DNA from: Sinorhizobium meliloti 4H41
GTDB lineage: Bacteria > Pseudomonadota > Alphaproteobacteria > Rhizobiales > Rhizobiaceae
Direction: 5' to 3'
NCBI RefSeq assembly: GCF_000375585.1
Contig: NZ_AQWP01000003.1
Location: 250,830-314,829 of the forward strand
DNA: 64,000 nucleotides
Shown here in pieces: positions 30,892-39,988 of the stretch. Each line of letters opens with the position of its first letter. Within the stretch, counting starts at the first letter, position 1. A program made the translations under genes and the position numbers. A model generated the notes under the pieces. That model was not told the DNA's origin and searched no databases. It saw nothing but the letters and a program-made list of their open reading frames with translations.

Positions 30892-32184
30892 ATGACTATC
30901 AGGGCACGCGTCACCGGCGCATTTCTCGCTGCCGTCCTTTCGACGACGGCGTTCAACGGCGCCTTTGCGGCCGACGACACGATCAAGGTCGGCATCCTGC
31001 ATTCGCTTTCCGGCACCATGGCGATCTCCGAAACGACGCTCAAGGACGCCATGCTGATGCTGATCGAGGAGCAGAACAAGAAGGGCGGCCTGCTCGGCAA
31101 GAAGCTGGAAGCGGTCGTCGTCGACCCGGCCTCGGACTGGCCGCTCTTTGCCGAAAAGGCGCGCGAGCTCGTCTCCGTCGACAAGGTGTCCGCCGTCTTC
31201 GGCTGCTGGACGTCGGTGTCGCGCAAATCCGTGCTGCCGGTCTTCGAAGAGCTGAATTCCATCCTCTTCTATCCGGTCCAGTACGAGGGCGAGGAAAGCC
31301 AGCGCAACGTCTTCTATACGGGCGCCGCTCCCAATCAGCAGGCTATTCCCGCCGTCGACTATCTGATGGAGAACGAGGAAGTCGAGCGCTGGGTGCTCGC
31401 CGGCACCGATTACGTCTATCCGCGCACGACCAACAAGATCCTCGAGGCCTACCTGATCTCCAAGGGCGTCGCGCCCGAGGACATCATGATCAACTACACA
31501 CCTTTCGGCCATTCCGACTGGCAGACGATCGTTTCCGACATCAAGAAGTTCGGCTCGGCCGGCAAGAAGACCGCGGTCGTCTCGACAATCAACGGCGACG
31601 CCAACGTGCCGTTCTACAAGGAGCTTGCCAATCAGGGGATCAAGGCCGAGGACATCCCGGTCGTCGCCTTCTCTGTCGGCGAGGAGGAACTTGCCGGCCT
31701 CGATACCGGACCGCTCGTCGGACACCTCGCTGCCTGGAACTATTTCCAGTCGGTCGACAACCCGGCCAATGCCGAGTTCATCGAGACCTGGCAGGCCTAC
31801 ACCAAGAACGACAAGCGGGTGACCAACGACCCGATGGAAGCCCATTATATCGGCTTCAATATGTGGCTGAAGGCAGTCGAGAAGGCCGGCACCACGGATA
31901 CCGATGCCGTGCTCGACGCCATGATCGGGGTCTCGGTACCGAACCTTTCGGGCGGCTATTCGACGATGATGCCGAACCACCACATCACCAAGCCCGTGCT
32001 GATCGGCGAGATTCAGTCCGACGGCCAGTTCGAAACGGTCTGGGAAACGCCCGGCCTCGTCGTCGGCGACGAATGGTCGGACTACCTGCCGGACTCGAAG
32101 GACCTGATCTCCGATTGGCGCGCGCCCATGTCCTGCGGCAACTTCAACGTGGCCACCGGCAAGTGCGGCGGCAAGGGTTCCTGA
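30892..32184 (+). CDS. urtA: Urea/short-chain amide ABC transporter substrate-binding protein
   Basis: 430 residues from ATG 30892, with a signal peptide MTIRARVTGAFLAAVLSTTAFNGAFA. It is a type I periplasmic binding protein of the leucine/amide family, with IKVGILHSLSGTMAISETTLKDAMLMLIEE (in parts) and the UrtA-specific region FGCWTSVSRKSVLPVFEE, FYPVQYEGEE and GAAPNQQAIPAVDYL. The protein captures urea or short-chain amides (the latter called FmdD in methylotrophs). Four genes for the rest of the transporter follow. The 140-base gap before urtB holds two hairpins that probably lower downstream expression relative to this abundant binding protein. Confidence 0.94.
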   Translation: MTIRARVTGAFLAAVLSTTAFNGAFAADDTIKVGILHSLSGTMAISETTLKDAMLMLIEEQNKKGGLLGKKLEAVVVDPASDWPLFAEKARELVSVDKVSAVFGCWTSVSRKSVLPVFEELNSILFYPVQYEGEESQRNVFYTGAAPNQQAIPAVDYLMENEEVERWVLAGTDYVYPRTTNKILEAYLISKGVAPEDIMINYTPFGHSDWQTIVSDIKKFGSAGKKTAVVSTINGDANVPFYKELANQGIKAEDIPVVAFSVGEEELAGLDTGPLVGHLAAWNYFQSVDNPANAEFIETWQAYTKNDKRVTNDPMEAHYIGFNMWLKAVEKAGTTDTDAVLDAMIGVSVPNLSGGYSTMMPNHHITKPVLIGEIQSDGQFETVWETPGLVVGDEWSDYLPDSKDLISDWRAPMSCGNFNVATGKCGGKGS

Positions 32185-32207
32185 TTTCATGACGAAAGAC
32201 TTGCTAA

Positions 32208-32246
32208 GGGAGCGGTCCGGGTCGGGTCGCTCCCCCAGACGCCTCT
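32208..32246 (+). terminator. Hairpin after urtA, partial terminator
   Basis: GGGAGCG (32208-32214) and CGCTCCC (32228-32234) pair around a 13-base loop, followed a little later by CTCTTTTC. It resembles a weak intrinsic terminator that would leave urtA more abundant than urtBCDE. Confidence 0.5.
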
Positions 32247-32275
32247 TTTCATGACGAACCGCTAGCTCGAAATCC

Positions 32276-32307
32276 CCTCCGTCCGAATGCTTCCCTTCGG
32301 ACGGAGG
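32276..32307 (+). promoter_or_regulatory. Second hairpin in the urtA-urtB gap
   Basis: Perfect 12-base-pair stem, CCTCCGTCCGAA (32276-32287) with TTCGGACGGAGG (32296-32307), loop of 8. It lies 20 bases before the urtB start. It may protect the upstream mRNA end or affect urtB translation. Confidence 0.5.
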
Positions 32308-32326
32308 ACTGCAAGGCGAGAGACGA

Positions 32327-33940
32327 ATGTACCGCATCATCCAAACCGTGCTGGCTGCCCTGTTCCTCTTCGTTGCGATGGCTCCGGGGCTTCGCGCGGA
32401 AGAGGGACTGCGCGATCTGGTGAACGCGCTCGGCGAGGCGAAGCTGTCCGAGATGGACGAGCATATCGCGGCACTGGCAAGAACCGGAAGGCCCGAAGCC
32501 GTCGCCATCCTCGAGGCGCTCGGTGAAGGCGGGCTCTATGCCCGCAAGGCGGACGGCCAGGTCTTCCTGACGAAGGAGAGCGGTTCGAACCTGACCCTCT
32601 CGGATCCGATCTCCGGCGACAGCGCCGGCGAAGCGCCGAAGGCGGCACTTTCGAAGATCAGAGTGAACAACAGCGTGCGGCGCGCCGTGCGCACCGCCCT
32701 CGGCAGCCTGACGCTCCTCAGTCCCGATCGAAATCAGCGCCTCAGGGCTGCGCAGTCGGTGCTGCAATCGCCCGATCCCGACGCGCTTGGCGCCATCGAG
32801 AGTGCGCTCGCTGCCGAGAAGGACGGAGCCGTTCGTGCGGTCCTCGAACAGGCGCGCGCCACGATGCTTCTTCTCTCCGAGCGGCCAGTCGAGGAGAAGA
32901 AGGAGGCGGTGCGGCTGCTGGAGGAAAGCGGCGGCCGCGAGGCGCTGCCGATCCTTTCTGCCGCGCTTCTCTCCGCCGACGAAAGCCTGAAGCCGGACAT
33001 CGAGGCGGCGCTCGCCAGCATCGAACAGGCGCAAGCCTTCTGGAATGCGGGCCAGAACATATGGTACGGCCTGTCGCTGGGCTCGGTGCTGCTGCTTGCG
33101 GCGATCGGCCTCGCCATCACCTTCGGAGTCATGGGCATCATCAACATGGCGCATGGCGAGATGGTGATGCTCGGCGCGTATACGACATTCCTCGTTCAAG
33201 ATGTCGTGCGCACCTCCTTTCCTCATCTTTTCGATTGGTCCCTGGCAATCGCGCTGCCGCTCGCCTTTCTTGTCACAGGCGCCGTGGGCCTCGCACTGGA
33301 ACGCGGCGTCATCCGCTTCCTCTATGGTCGCCCGCTCGAAACGCTGCTTGCCACCTGGGGCATATCGCTCATCCTGCAGCAGACGGTGCGGACGATCTTC
33401 GGCCCCACCAACCGCGAAGTCGGCAATCCGTCCTGGATGTCCGGCGCCTTCGAGATCGGCGGACTGGCGATCACCTGGAACCGCCTCTGGATCATCGTCT
33501 TTGCGCTTGCCGTGTTTGCAGCACTTCTCTTTCTTCTCAAGAAGACGCCGATGGGCCTGCAGATGCGCGCCGTAACGCAAAACCGGCGCATGGCCTCCTC
33601 CATGGGCATCCGCACGCCCTGGGTCGATGCGCTGACCTTCGCGCTCGGCTCCGGCATTGCAGGCATTGCGGGTGTGGCGCTTTCGCAGATCGACAACGTC
33701 TCGCCGAACCTCGGGCAGGGTTACATCATCGACAGCTTCATGGTCGTGGTCTTCGGCGGCGTCGGCAATCTCTGGGGAACGCTGGTCGGCGCCTTCTCGC
33801 TCGGCATCCTCAACAAGTTCCTCGAGCCCTATGCCGGCGCCGTGCTCGGCAAGATCCTCGTGCTCGTGCTGATCATCCTCTTCATCCAGAAGCGGCCGCG
33901 GGGGCTCTTCGCACTCAAGGGCCGGGCGGTGGAAGCATGA
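32327..33940 (+). CDS. urtB: Urea/short-chain amide ABC transporter permease UrtB
   Basis: 537 residues. A signal-like first segment and a soluble N-terminal extension of about 210 residues (EEGLRDLVNALGEAKLSEMDEHIAAL and alpha-helical repeats) precede the LivH-type permease domain, as in other UrtB proteins. The permease begins near YGLSLGSVLLLAAIGLAITFGVMGIINMAHGEMVMLGAYT and ends with IDSFMVVVFGGVGNLWGTLVGAF and FIQKRPRGLFALKGR. It forms the channel together with UrtC. Its stop overlaps the urtC start (ATGA). Confidence 0.95.
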   Translation: MYRIIQTVLAALFLFVAMAPGLRAEEGLRDLVNALGEAKLSEMDEHIAALARTGRPEAVAILEALGEGGLYARKADGQVFLTKESGSNLTLSDPISGDSAGEAPKAALSKIRVNNSVRRAVRTALGSLTLLSPDRNQRLRAAQSVLQSPDPDALGAIESALAAEKDGAVRAVLEQARATMLLLSERPVEEKKEAVRLLEESGGREALPILSAALLSADESLKPDIEAALASIEQAQAFWNAGQNIWYGLSLGSVLLLAAIGLAITFGVMGIINMAHGEMVMLGAYTTFLVQDVVRTSFPHLFDWSLAIALPLAFLVTGAVGLALERGVIRFLYGRPLETLLATWGISLILQQTVRTIFGPTNREVGNPSWMSGAFEIGGLAITWNRLWIIVFALAVFAALLFLLKKTPMGLQMRAVTQNRRMASSMGIRTPWVDALTFALGSGIAGIAGVALSQIDNVSPNLGQGYIIDSFMVVVFGGVGNLWGTLVGAFSLGILNKFLEPYAGAVLGKILVLVLIILFIQKRPRGLFALKGRAVEA

Positions 33941-35112
33941 TCACCTCGTTTCTCGTCAAATCGCTGGATCGGACCATCGTCACGGCCGTCGCGATCCTGC
34001 TGGCGCTGGCCGTCATCGTTCCCGCGCTCAATCTCCTGACCGCCCCGGACCACCCGCTGCATGTGCCGACCTATCTGGTTTCACTCTTCGGCAAGTACCT
34101 GACCTATGCGCTCCTGGCTCTGGCGCTCGATCTCGTCTGGGGTTTCTGCGGCATTCTCTCGCTCGGGCACGCTGCCTTCTTCGCGCTCGGCGGCTATGCC
34201 ATGGGCATGTATCTGATGCGCCAGATCGGCTCACGCGGCTCCTACGGCAATCCGCTGCTGCCGGACTTCATGGTCTTTCTCAACTGGAAGGAGCTGCCCT
34301 GGTTCTGGCACGGCTTCGACATGTTCTGGTTCGCAGCGCTGATGGTGGTGCTGGTGCCGGGCCTTCTTGCCTTCGTCTTCGGCTGGTTCGCCTTCCGATC
34401 GCGCGTCAACGGGGTCTATCTCTCGATCATCACCCAGGCGATGACCTATGCGCTGCTGCTCGCCTTCTTCCGCAACGATATGGGTTTCGGCGGCAATAAC
34501 GGGCTCACGGATTTCAAGGACATCCTGGGCTTCAACATCCAGGCAGACGGAACGCGTGCGGCGCTTTTCGCCGCCTCCGCGCTGGCGCTCGCCGTTTCGC
34601 TCGTCGTCACCTCTGGCATCGTCCGCTCGAAATTCGGAAAGGTGCTGGTGGCGCTGCGCGACGCGGAAAGCCGCACCCGCTTCCTCGGCTATCGCGTCGA
34701 GCACATGAAGCTCTTCGCCTTCACGGTCTCGGCCATGATGGCAGGCGTCGCCGGCGCGCTCTACGTACCGCAGGTCGGCATCATCAATCCGGGCGAGTTC
34801 GCTCCCGCCAATTCGATCGAGGTGGTCATATGGACGGCGGTCGGCGGGCGCGGCACGCTGATCGGACCGATCGTCGGCGCGATCCTCGTCAACGGCGGAA
34901 AAAGCATCTTCACCGCCGCCTTCCCCGAATTCTGGCTCTTTGCGCTCGGCGGGCTCTTCGTCCTCGTCACGCTTTTCCTGCCGAAGGGGGTGGTCGGCAC
35001 GGCGCAGAACTATCTGGCAAGCCGGCGCGCTTCCCACGCGGCGGCCCGGAAGGAAAGCGAGAGCGAAAAAGCGGCGACCCTTGCGGCCGCCGAAACGATG
35101 GCCGCGGAGTGA
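33937..35112 (+). CDS. urtC: Urea/short-chain amide ABC transporter permease UrtC
   Basis: 391 residues from ATG 33937, overlapping the urtB stop by 4 bases. LivM-type permease with about ten membrane segments; the conserved DLVWGFCGILSLGHAAFFALGGYAMGMYL and VALRDAESRTRFLGYRVEHMKLFAFT and WTAVGGRGTLIGPIVGA are present. A basic, alanine-rich tail (ASRRASHAAARKESESEKAAT) extends into the cytoplasm. It pairs with UrtB. Confidence 0.95.
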   Translation: MITSFLVKSLDRTIVTAVAILLALAVIVPALNLLTAPDHPLHVPTYLVSLFGKYLTYALLALALDLVWGFCGILSLGHAAFFALGGYAMGMYLMRQIGSRGSYGNPLLPDFMVFLNWKELPWFWHGFDMFWFAALMVVLVPGLLAFVFGWFAFRSRVNGVYLSIITQAMTYALLLAFFRNDMGFGGNNGLTDFKDILGFNIQADGTRAALFAASALALAVSLVVTSGIVRSKFGKVLVALRDAESRTRFLGYRVEHMKLFAFTVSAMMAGVAGALYVPQVGIINPGEFAPANSIEVVIWTAVGGRGTLIGPIVGAILVNGGKSIFTAAFPEFWLFALGGLFVLVTLFLPKGVVGTAQNYLASRRASHAAARKESESEKAATLAAAETMAAE

Positions 35113-35117
35113 TCGCC

Positions 35118-35870
35118 ATGACCGGAAAGAAGCCCAGGAACCTGCTCTATCTCGATGGCGTCTCCGTCTCCTTCGACGGCTTCAAGGCGCTGAACTCGCT
35201 CTCCTTCGTCGTGGAGCCGGGGGAATTGCGCGCCATCATCGGCCCCAATGGCGCCGGCAAGACGACGATGATGGACATCATCACCGGCAAGACACGGCCG
35301 GATGAGGGCGAGGTCTTCTTCAAGGGCGACATCGACCTCACCAAGAGGGACGAAGCGGCAATCGCCGAACTCGGCATCGGCCGCAAGTTCCAGAAGCCCA
35401 CCGTCTTCGAGAACCATACCGTCTGGGACAATCTGGAGCTGGCGCTGAACCGCAGCCGCGGCGTCTTCGCGACGCTGTTCTATCGGCTCACGAGAGAGGA
35501 CGAGAGCCGCATCGAGGAGATCCTTTCGACGGTGCGGCTCGCGGCGCGTCGGGACGAACTCGCCGCCAATCTCTCGCATGGTCAGAAGCAATGGCTGGAG
35601 ATCGGCATGCTGCTCGCCCAGGAACCGGAACTCCTGCTCGTGGACGAGCCGGTGGCCGGGATGACCGATGCGGAGACGGCGGAGACCGCAATCCTCCTCA
35701 AGGAAATCGCCAGGACGCGCTCGGTGATCGTCGTCGAGCACGACATGGGCTTCATCCGCGATCTCGGCGTCAAGGTCACCTGCCTTGCGGAAGGCTCGGT
35801 GCTTGCGGAAGGCTCGATCGATTTCGTCAGCAACGATCCGAAGGTGATCGAAAACTATCTCGGCCGATGA
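35118..35870 (+). CDS. urtD: Urea/short-chain amide ABC transporter ATPase UrtD
   Basis: 250 residues of the LivG type. Walker A is GPNGAGKTT. In place of the usual LSGGQ signature it has LSHGQKQWLEIGM, which is normal for UrtD, and Walker B is LLLVDEPVAGMTDAE. The switch His is in VVEHDMGFI. It energises uptake together with UrtE. The gene begins 5 bases after urtC. Confidence 0.95.
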   Translation: MTGKKPRNLLYLDGVSVSFDGFKALNSLSFVVEPGELRAIIGPNGAGKTTMMDIITGKTRPDEGEVFFKGDIDLTKRDEAAIAELGIGRKFQKPTVFENHTVWDNLELALNRSRGVFATLFYRLTREDESRIEEILSTVRLAARRDELAANLSHGQKQWLEIGMLLAQEPELLLVDEPVAGMTDAETAETAILLKEIARTRSVIVVEHDMGFIRDLGVKVTCLAEGSVLAEGSIDFVSNDPKVIENYLGR

Positions 35871-35888
35871 GCGGAAGGAATTGAACCG

Positions 35889-36584
35889 ATGCTGAACGTC
35901 GAAAACGTCAGCCTGCATTACGGCGCCGCCCAGGCGCTTCGCGACGTCTCGTTCAAGGCGGAGATGGGCAAGATCACCTGCGTGCTCGGCCGCAACGGCG
36001 TCGGCAAATCGAGCCTGCTCAGGGCCGTCACCGGCCAGCATGCGGTGACGAGCGGCACGATCTCTTTCAAGGGCACGCCACTCGACGGCATGGCGCCCTT
36101 CCGACGCGCCAAGCAGGGCGTCGGCTACGTGCCGCAGGGCCGCGAGATATTTCCCCTGCTGACGGTGAAGGAGAATCTCGAAACCGGCTTCGCTCCGCTG
36201 AGGCGGGCTCAACGCTCGATCCCCGACGACATCTTCAGCCTGTTTCCGGTACTTCAGACGATGCTCGGCCGGCGGGGCGGCGACCTTTCGGGCGGCCAGC
36301 AGCAGCAGCTTGCGATCGCCCGCGCGCTCGTGACACGCCCGAAAATCCTGGTGCTGGACGAGCCGACCGAGGGTATCCAGCCGTCGATCATCAAGGACAT
36401 CGGCCGCGCAATCAAATATTTGCGGGATTCGACCGGCATGGCGATCCTGCTCGTGGAGCAATATCTCGATTTCTGTCGTGAGCTTGCCGACCACGTCTAT
36501 ATCATGGACCGCGGGGCTTTCGTGCATGAGGGGCCGCCGGAGACGCTCGACACGCCGCAAGCGCGCCGGCATCTAACCGTTTGA
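35889..36584 (+). CDS. urtE: Urea/short-chain amide ABC transporter ATPase UrtE
   Basis: 231 residues of the LivF type. Walker A is GRNGVGKSS, the signature LSGGQQQQLAIARAL and Walker B KILVLDEPTEGIQPS, with the switch region LLVEQYLDFC. It is the last gene of the cluster, 18 bases after urtD, and is preceded by GGAAGGAA. No urease or amidase genes follow, so the intracellular fate of the substrate is decided elsewhere in the genome. Confidence 0.95.
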   Translation: MLNVENVSLHYGAAQALRDVSFKAEMGKITCVLGRNGVGKSSLLRAVTGQHAVTSGTISFKGTPLDGMAPFRRAKQGVGYVPQGREIFPLLTVKENLETGFAPLRRAQRSIPDDIFSLFPVLQTMLGRRGGDLSGGQQQQLAIARALVTRPKILVLDEPTEGIQPSIIKDIGRAIKYLRDSTGMAILLVEQYLDFCRELADHVYIMDRGAFVHEGPPETLDTPQARRHLTV

Positions 36585-36679
36585 AGCCGCATGGCGAGCC
36601 TGCACGCTGTTTTCCACAGACGCGAAAATAGTTATTAAAGTCAACATTTTGCGCCGGGCGTCTGATCTCAGGTGCGCCT

Positions 36680-36726
36680 GCGGGCGACAGAAAAATCCAC
36701 TTCTTTTGTGGATTGCGTTTGCCCGC
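36680..36726. other. Long nested hairpin in the urtE downstream gap
   Basis: The 366-base gap 36585-36950 has no gene. It holds two nested inverted repeats: GCGGGC (36680-36685) with GCCCGC (36721-36726), and ATCCAC (36695-36700) with GTGGAT (36708-36713). Another imperfect palindrome, TTCGACCGG-AA-CCGGTTGAA, lies near 36784. The first could end the urt transcript. Confidence 0.4.
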
Positions 36727-36950
36727 TCAAGCGCTTTGACCCATACTGCACATGCATGTTCGATGATTGCTCCTGCGTGGTTCTTCGACCGGAACCGGTT
36801 GAAGGGTTAGCCAATGCAGCAGTTCAAAGTGTCACGGCGCGTTCCATGTCTCCGGACGAAGCATGGTGCCGTGGCGAGTTTCGCAATCACATCCCGCTGA
36901 CAGAATTGGCCATTTCGCGTTTCCGGCCTATCCAATCGGAGGAGACCCTA

Positions 36951-37379
36951 ATGACGAATTTCCTGCCCGCCCTTCACGAAGGGCACGCCCCCATTACGCT
37001 CCAGACGCTCTTCAAGGACGCCCTCGAAGCCTATGACGATTGGGAGGAGGGCATGCCCGAACCCATCGTTTCCTTCGAGGACAAGGTGCTTCCGGTCAGT
37101 GCCGTTTTCGAATGGATGAGACCCTGCACGGACCTCATGCCGGCCAATATGATCGGTATAGTCACCGATCGGCTGACGAAGCCCTGGAGCGGCGCCGGAC
37201 CGCTGGACGCAATGACCTTCTCGACCGCCGCCCGGGTCATGTCCATTCTGGTGCGGCGGCGCTTGAGACGCTTCGGGCGCGGCTCCATCGAGGCCTTTGC
37301 CGACCGCTTCAGCCATCCGATGCATTCCGTTCCGTCGCCATCGCCGGTTTCGGCGGGATCTCGATCGGCACGCTTATAA
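36951..37379 (+). CDS. Hypothetical protein
   Basis: 142 residues from ATG 36951, preceded by a strong GGAGGAG site. The frame is open further upstream but that part reads unnaturally, so this start is preferred. The protein is acidic in its first half (ALEAYDDWEEGMPEPIVSFEDKV) with no signal peptide or membrane segment, and its end (RRRLRRFGRGSIEAFADRF) is basic. I do not recognise a family. It is convergent with repB and occupies the place where repC would be expected if the partition genes were a complete repABC unit, but on the other strand. Confidence 0.55.
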   Translation: MTNFLPALHEGHAPITLQTLFKDALEAYDDWEEGMPEPIVSFEDKVLPVSAVFEWMRPCTDLMPANMIGIVTDRLTKPWSGAGPLDAMTFSTAARVMSILVRRRLRRFGRGSIEAFADRFSHPMHSVPSPSPVSAGSRSARL

Positions 37380-37517
37380 AGCCACCGCTCACGACCGTGG
37401 CGATGCCCGATCTGATCATCGTTGCGGTCGAGCTGCGTCGCTCTAGGGCCTGTCGATATCCGGATACCCGCCGCGGCTTGTCGATCGCCTCGTCCCCATG
37501 CGCGCCATCATGGCGGG

Positions 37518-38579
37518 CTAAGTCTTCTGGTTCTCGACGAAGGAGGCATGCCACTTGGCGAGCATTGACACGGCTTCCTGAACGACGGCCGGATGGGTGC
37601 CCGGGAGGAACTCGATCCTCGGCGCTTTGCCGTCGCGCTTCAGCCGAGCGAAGACCCGCCCTGCCGCGTCCTTCAGTTCCTCCGGCTTTTCCGGTTCAGG
37701 CTTGTCGCTTTGCGACAGACGATTGAAGACGAGCTGAAAGCGCTGGTCTGAATCGACGGCGCGGAAGCGTGGCGAAGCGATCTCGTCCTGGGCTCTGGCG
37801 CGCGCCTCTTGCCTTTCAAGCAGCGTCCCGATCGCCATCCAGCGCTCGCGCCCGGCCTTTGGCGCCGGGCCAATGGCGCGGGCGACTTCGTGCGGCACGC
37901 CGTCGGCCACCTGCAGGAGGCGCGAAAGCTCGCTTTTCTGCACCGCAAGCGCATCGCCGATCACCTTGCGGTCGAAGCCGCGCGCTACGAGCGCAGCGGC
38001 GAAAAGCGCCCGTTCGATGAAGGAAAGGTTGCGCCGTTCGGCATTTTCCTTGCCTTGGGCAAGCACGAGCTCGTCATCGGTCAGCGTCCGGACGATCGCC
38101 TTGACCTGAAGCTCGAGGCGGCGCACCGCCTTCAGGCGCCGGTGGCCGTAGGCGGTCTGGTAATGGCCCCGCTTTTCCGGGTGCGGCCGCACGAGGATCG
38201 GCGATTGCTGGCCATTCTCGCGAATGCTCTCGACGAGCGCGAGGAAATCCGCATCGTCTACCTCGCCATCGGTCAGCCGATCCTCGACGAAGGAGCTTTC
38301 GACCAGAGCCGGATCGAGCGAAACGACGCGTTCTCCCTGGGTCAACGCCTCCCTGAGCACCCGTGCTTCCTCGGCCTCGCGGGTGATGCTGCCGAGAGAA
38401 AGCCCCATGGCCTTCACTGCGCCGGAAGCCGCACGGGGCGCATCGAGCGGGGCGGCGGGCCTGGCGTTGACAGGTGTCAACTCGGCCGGCGCCGCTTCGG
38501 CGGGGGCTTGCTGATCGCCGGCAGGCGCGCTTCCCGAAAACAGCGCTCGCAATTCGTTTTTCCGGTTGTTGCCAGCCAT
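37518..38579 (-). CDS. RepB/ParB-like partition protein
   Basis: 353 residues, 3 bases after repA. The ParB/RepB nuclease-like box reads VESIRENGQQSPILVRPH and GHYQTAYGHRRLKAVRRL, and the helix-turn-helix region GFDRKVIGDALAVQKSELSRLLQVADGVP. The N-terminal segment (MAGNNRKNELRALFSG) is characteristic of RepB proteins from alphaproteobacterial repABC plasmids, which bind par sites and couple them to RepA. Unlike a full repABC unit there is no repC on the same strand after it. It could act in partition of the replicon in addition to the main system, or be a relic. Confidence 0.92.
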   Translation of the reverse strand: MAGNNRKNELRALFSGSAPAGDQQAPAEAAPAELTPVNARPAAPLDAPRAASGAVKAMGLSLGSITREAEEARVLREALTQGERVVSLDPALVESSFVEDRLTDGEVDDADFLALVESIRENGQQSPILVRPHPEKRGHYQTAYGHRRLKAVRRLELQVKAIVRTLTDDELVLAQGKENAERRNLSFIERALFAAALVARGFDRKVIGDALAVQKSELSRLLQVADGVPHEVARAIGPAPKAGRERWMAIGTLLERQEARARAQDEIASPRFRAVDSDQRFQLVFNRLSQSDKPEPEKPEELKDAAGRVFARLKRDGKAPRIEFLPGTHPAVVQEAVSMLAKWHASFVENQKT

Positions 38580-38582
38580 GAC

Positions 38583-39842
38583 TCAGCGCCCCCATGCCGT
38601 GTGAATGAGAGCCTCGATCTCGCCGTTGACCGCGTTCAGCGATTCGATCGCGCGGTCATAGGTCGCGCGGGTGAAATTCTCCCGGCCCACCTCGTAGAGC
38701 GTCTGCTTGGTGAGACCTGCATCCGAGATCGCGGTCGATTTTACCATGGCGGAGGTCAGCACCCGGTCGCCGAAGAGCGAGCGCATGAAGCCGACGATCT
38801 GGGCCTGCGGCCCGTCATTCGGCTCGAAGCGGGTGACGAGATAGCGCAGGAAATCGAAATTGAGCTCGCCGCCGGCCTCGCGCACGACGCTGAGCAGGTC
38901 CGAAGTCATGTAGAGGAACTGGTTCATAGATGCGACGTCGAGCATCTGCGGATGCACGGTGACGATGACCGACGTCGAAGCGCAGAGTGCCGAGAGCGTC
39001 AGGTAGCCGAGCTGCGGCGGGCAGTCGATGACGACGACGTCGTAGTCGTCGGCGACGCTTGCCAGCGCCGCCTGCACCCGTGCGAAGAAGAGCGGCCCCG
39101 CATCAGCACCGCTTTGCCGCGCACTGAGCGCCTGCGGCGTCGTGTGTTCGAACTCCTGCAGTTCGAGGTTGCCCGGCACCAGGTCGAGCCCGTCGAAATA
39201 GGTCTTGCGGATGATGTCCTTCAGTGGCCGCGCCTCGGCGTCGTAACGGATTGCGCCGTAGAGCGTGTCGTTGCCGGTCAGGTCCAGTTCCGGCTGGTAG
39301 CCGAACAGCGCCGAAAGCGACGCCTGTGGGTCGAGGTCGACCGCGAGCACCCGGTGCCCGGTCAGAGCGAGATATTGTGCGAGATGGACCGATGAGGTCG
39401 TCTTGCCGGAGCCGCCCTTGAAGTTGGTGACCGAGATCACTTGCAGATGCTCGCTTCTCGCGGCATCGCGCCATTTGAGATAACCGCGCGCCTTGGCGTC
39501 ATTGCCTTTGGCAATCGCCTGTTCGGCCAGATGTCGACGCAACGCGTTGATATCGCAGAGCGAATAGGAGCGTCGTCCGCCGGCGCCGGTGTCGGGCTGC
39601 GGTCCCTCGCCAGCCAGCGACAGCTGGCGCAAGTATCCGTCGGAAACCCCGATGAGCTTGGCTGCCTCGCCGGAGGTGAAGCTCCGGAGCGTCTTCCTCG
39701 CTGTCGGCGCAAAGAGCCGGTCTCGCATCGCCTTCAGCTGTTCGGAAAGCGCCCGCGCGTCGGCGGCGATCGCCTCGTCTGCCGGTTTGCGCAATGCCCC
39801 GCCGCTCGCGCCTGCCGTCGCCGCTGCCGTCATCATATCCAT
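38583..39842 (-). CDS. RepA/ParA-like partition ATPase
   Basis: 419 residues. An N-terminal MerR/HTH-like part (FTSGEAAKLIGVSDGYLRQL) is followed by the deviant Walker A KGGSGKTTSSVHLAQYLAL and the ParA motifs VLAVDLDPQASLSALFG and DVVVIDCPPQLGYLT. This matches RepA of the repABC family, which separates plasmid copies and represses its own operon. It forms a two-gene unit with repB. I could not find a GTTNNCNNNNGNNAAC-type par site in the neighbourhood. Confidence 0.93.
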   Translation of the reverse strand: MDMMTAAATAGASGGALRKPADEAIAADARALSEQLKAMRDRLFAPTARKTLRSFTSGEAAKLIGVSDGYLRQLSLAGEGPQPDTGAGGRRSYSLCDINALRRHLAEQAIAKGNDAKARGYLKWRDAARSEHLQVISVTNFKGGSGKTTSSVHLAQYLALTGHRVLAVDLDPQASLSALFGYQPELDLTGNDTLYGAIRYDAEARPLKDIIRKTYFDGLDLVPGNLELQEFEHTTPQALSARQSGADAGPLFFARVQAALASVADDYDVVVIDCPPQLGYLTLSALCASTSVIVTVHPQMLDVASMNQFLYMTSDLLSVVREAGGELNFDFLRYLVTRFEPNDGPQAQIVGFMRSLFGDRVLTSAMVKSTAISDAGLTKQTLYEVGRENFTRATYDRAIESLNAVNGEIEALIHTAWGR

Positions 39843-39960
39843 GGTCTAAACTCCTCGTGCCCGCATGGCGCCCCGCCGCCGTGCAGATGCGCCTGCCGCA
39901 TTACCTCACAGAGCAATCGCTTAGCTACGCCGAAATGCGAAATATGCGGTCTATTCCGTT

Positions 39961-39980
39961 AGAGGAATGATTCATCCTCT
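39961..39980. other. Inverted repeat between repA and doxX
   Basis: AGAGGAATGATTCATCCTCT forms an imperfect palindrome (AGAGGA/TCCTCT outside, TGA/TCA inside) just beyond the doxX stop and 119 bases upstream of the repA start. It might be a repA operator or the end of the doxX transcript; no T run follows. Confidence 0.4.
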
Positions 39981-39988
39981 GATTCGCG

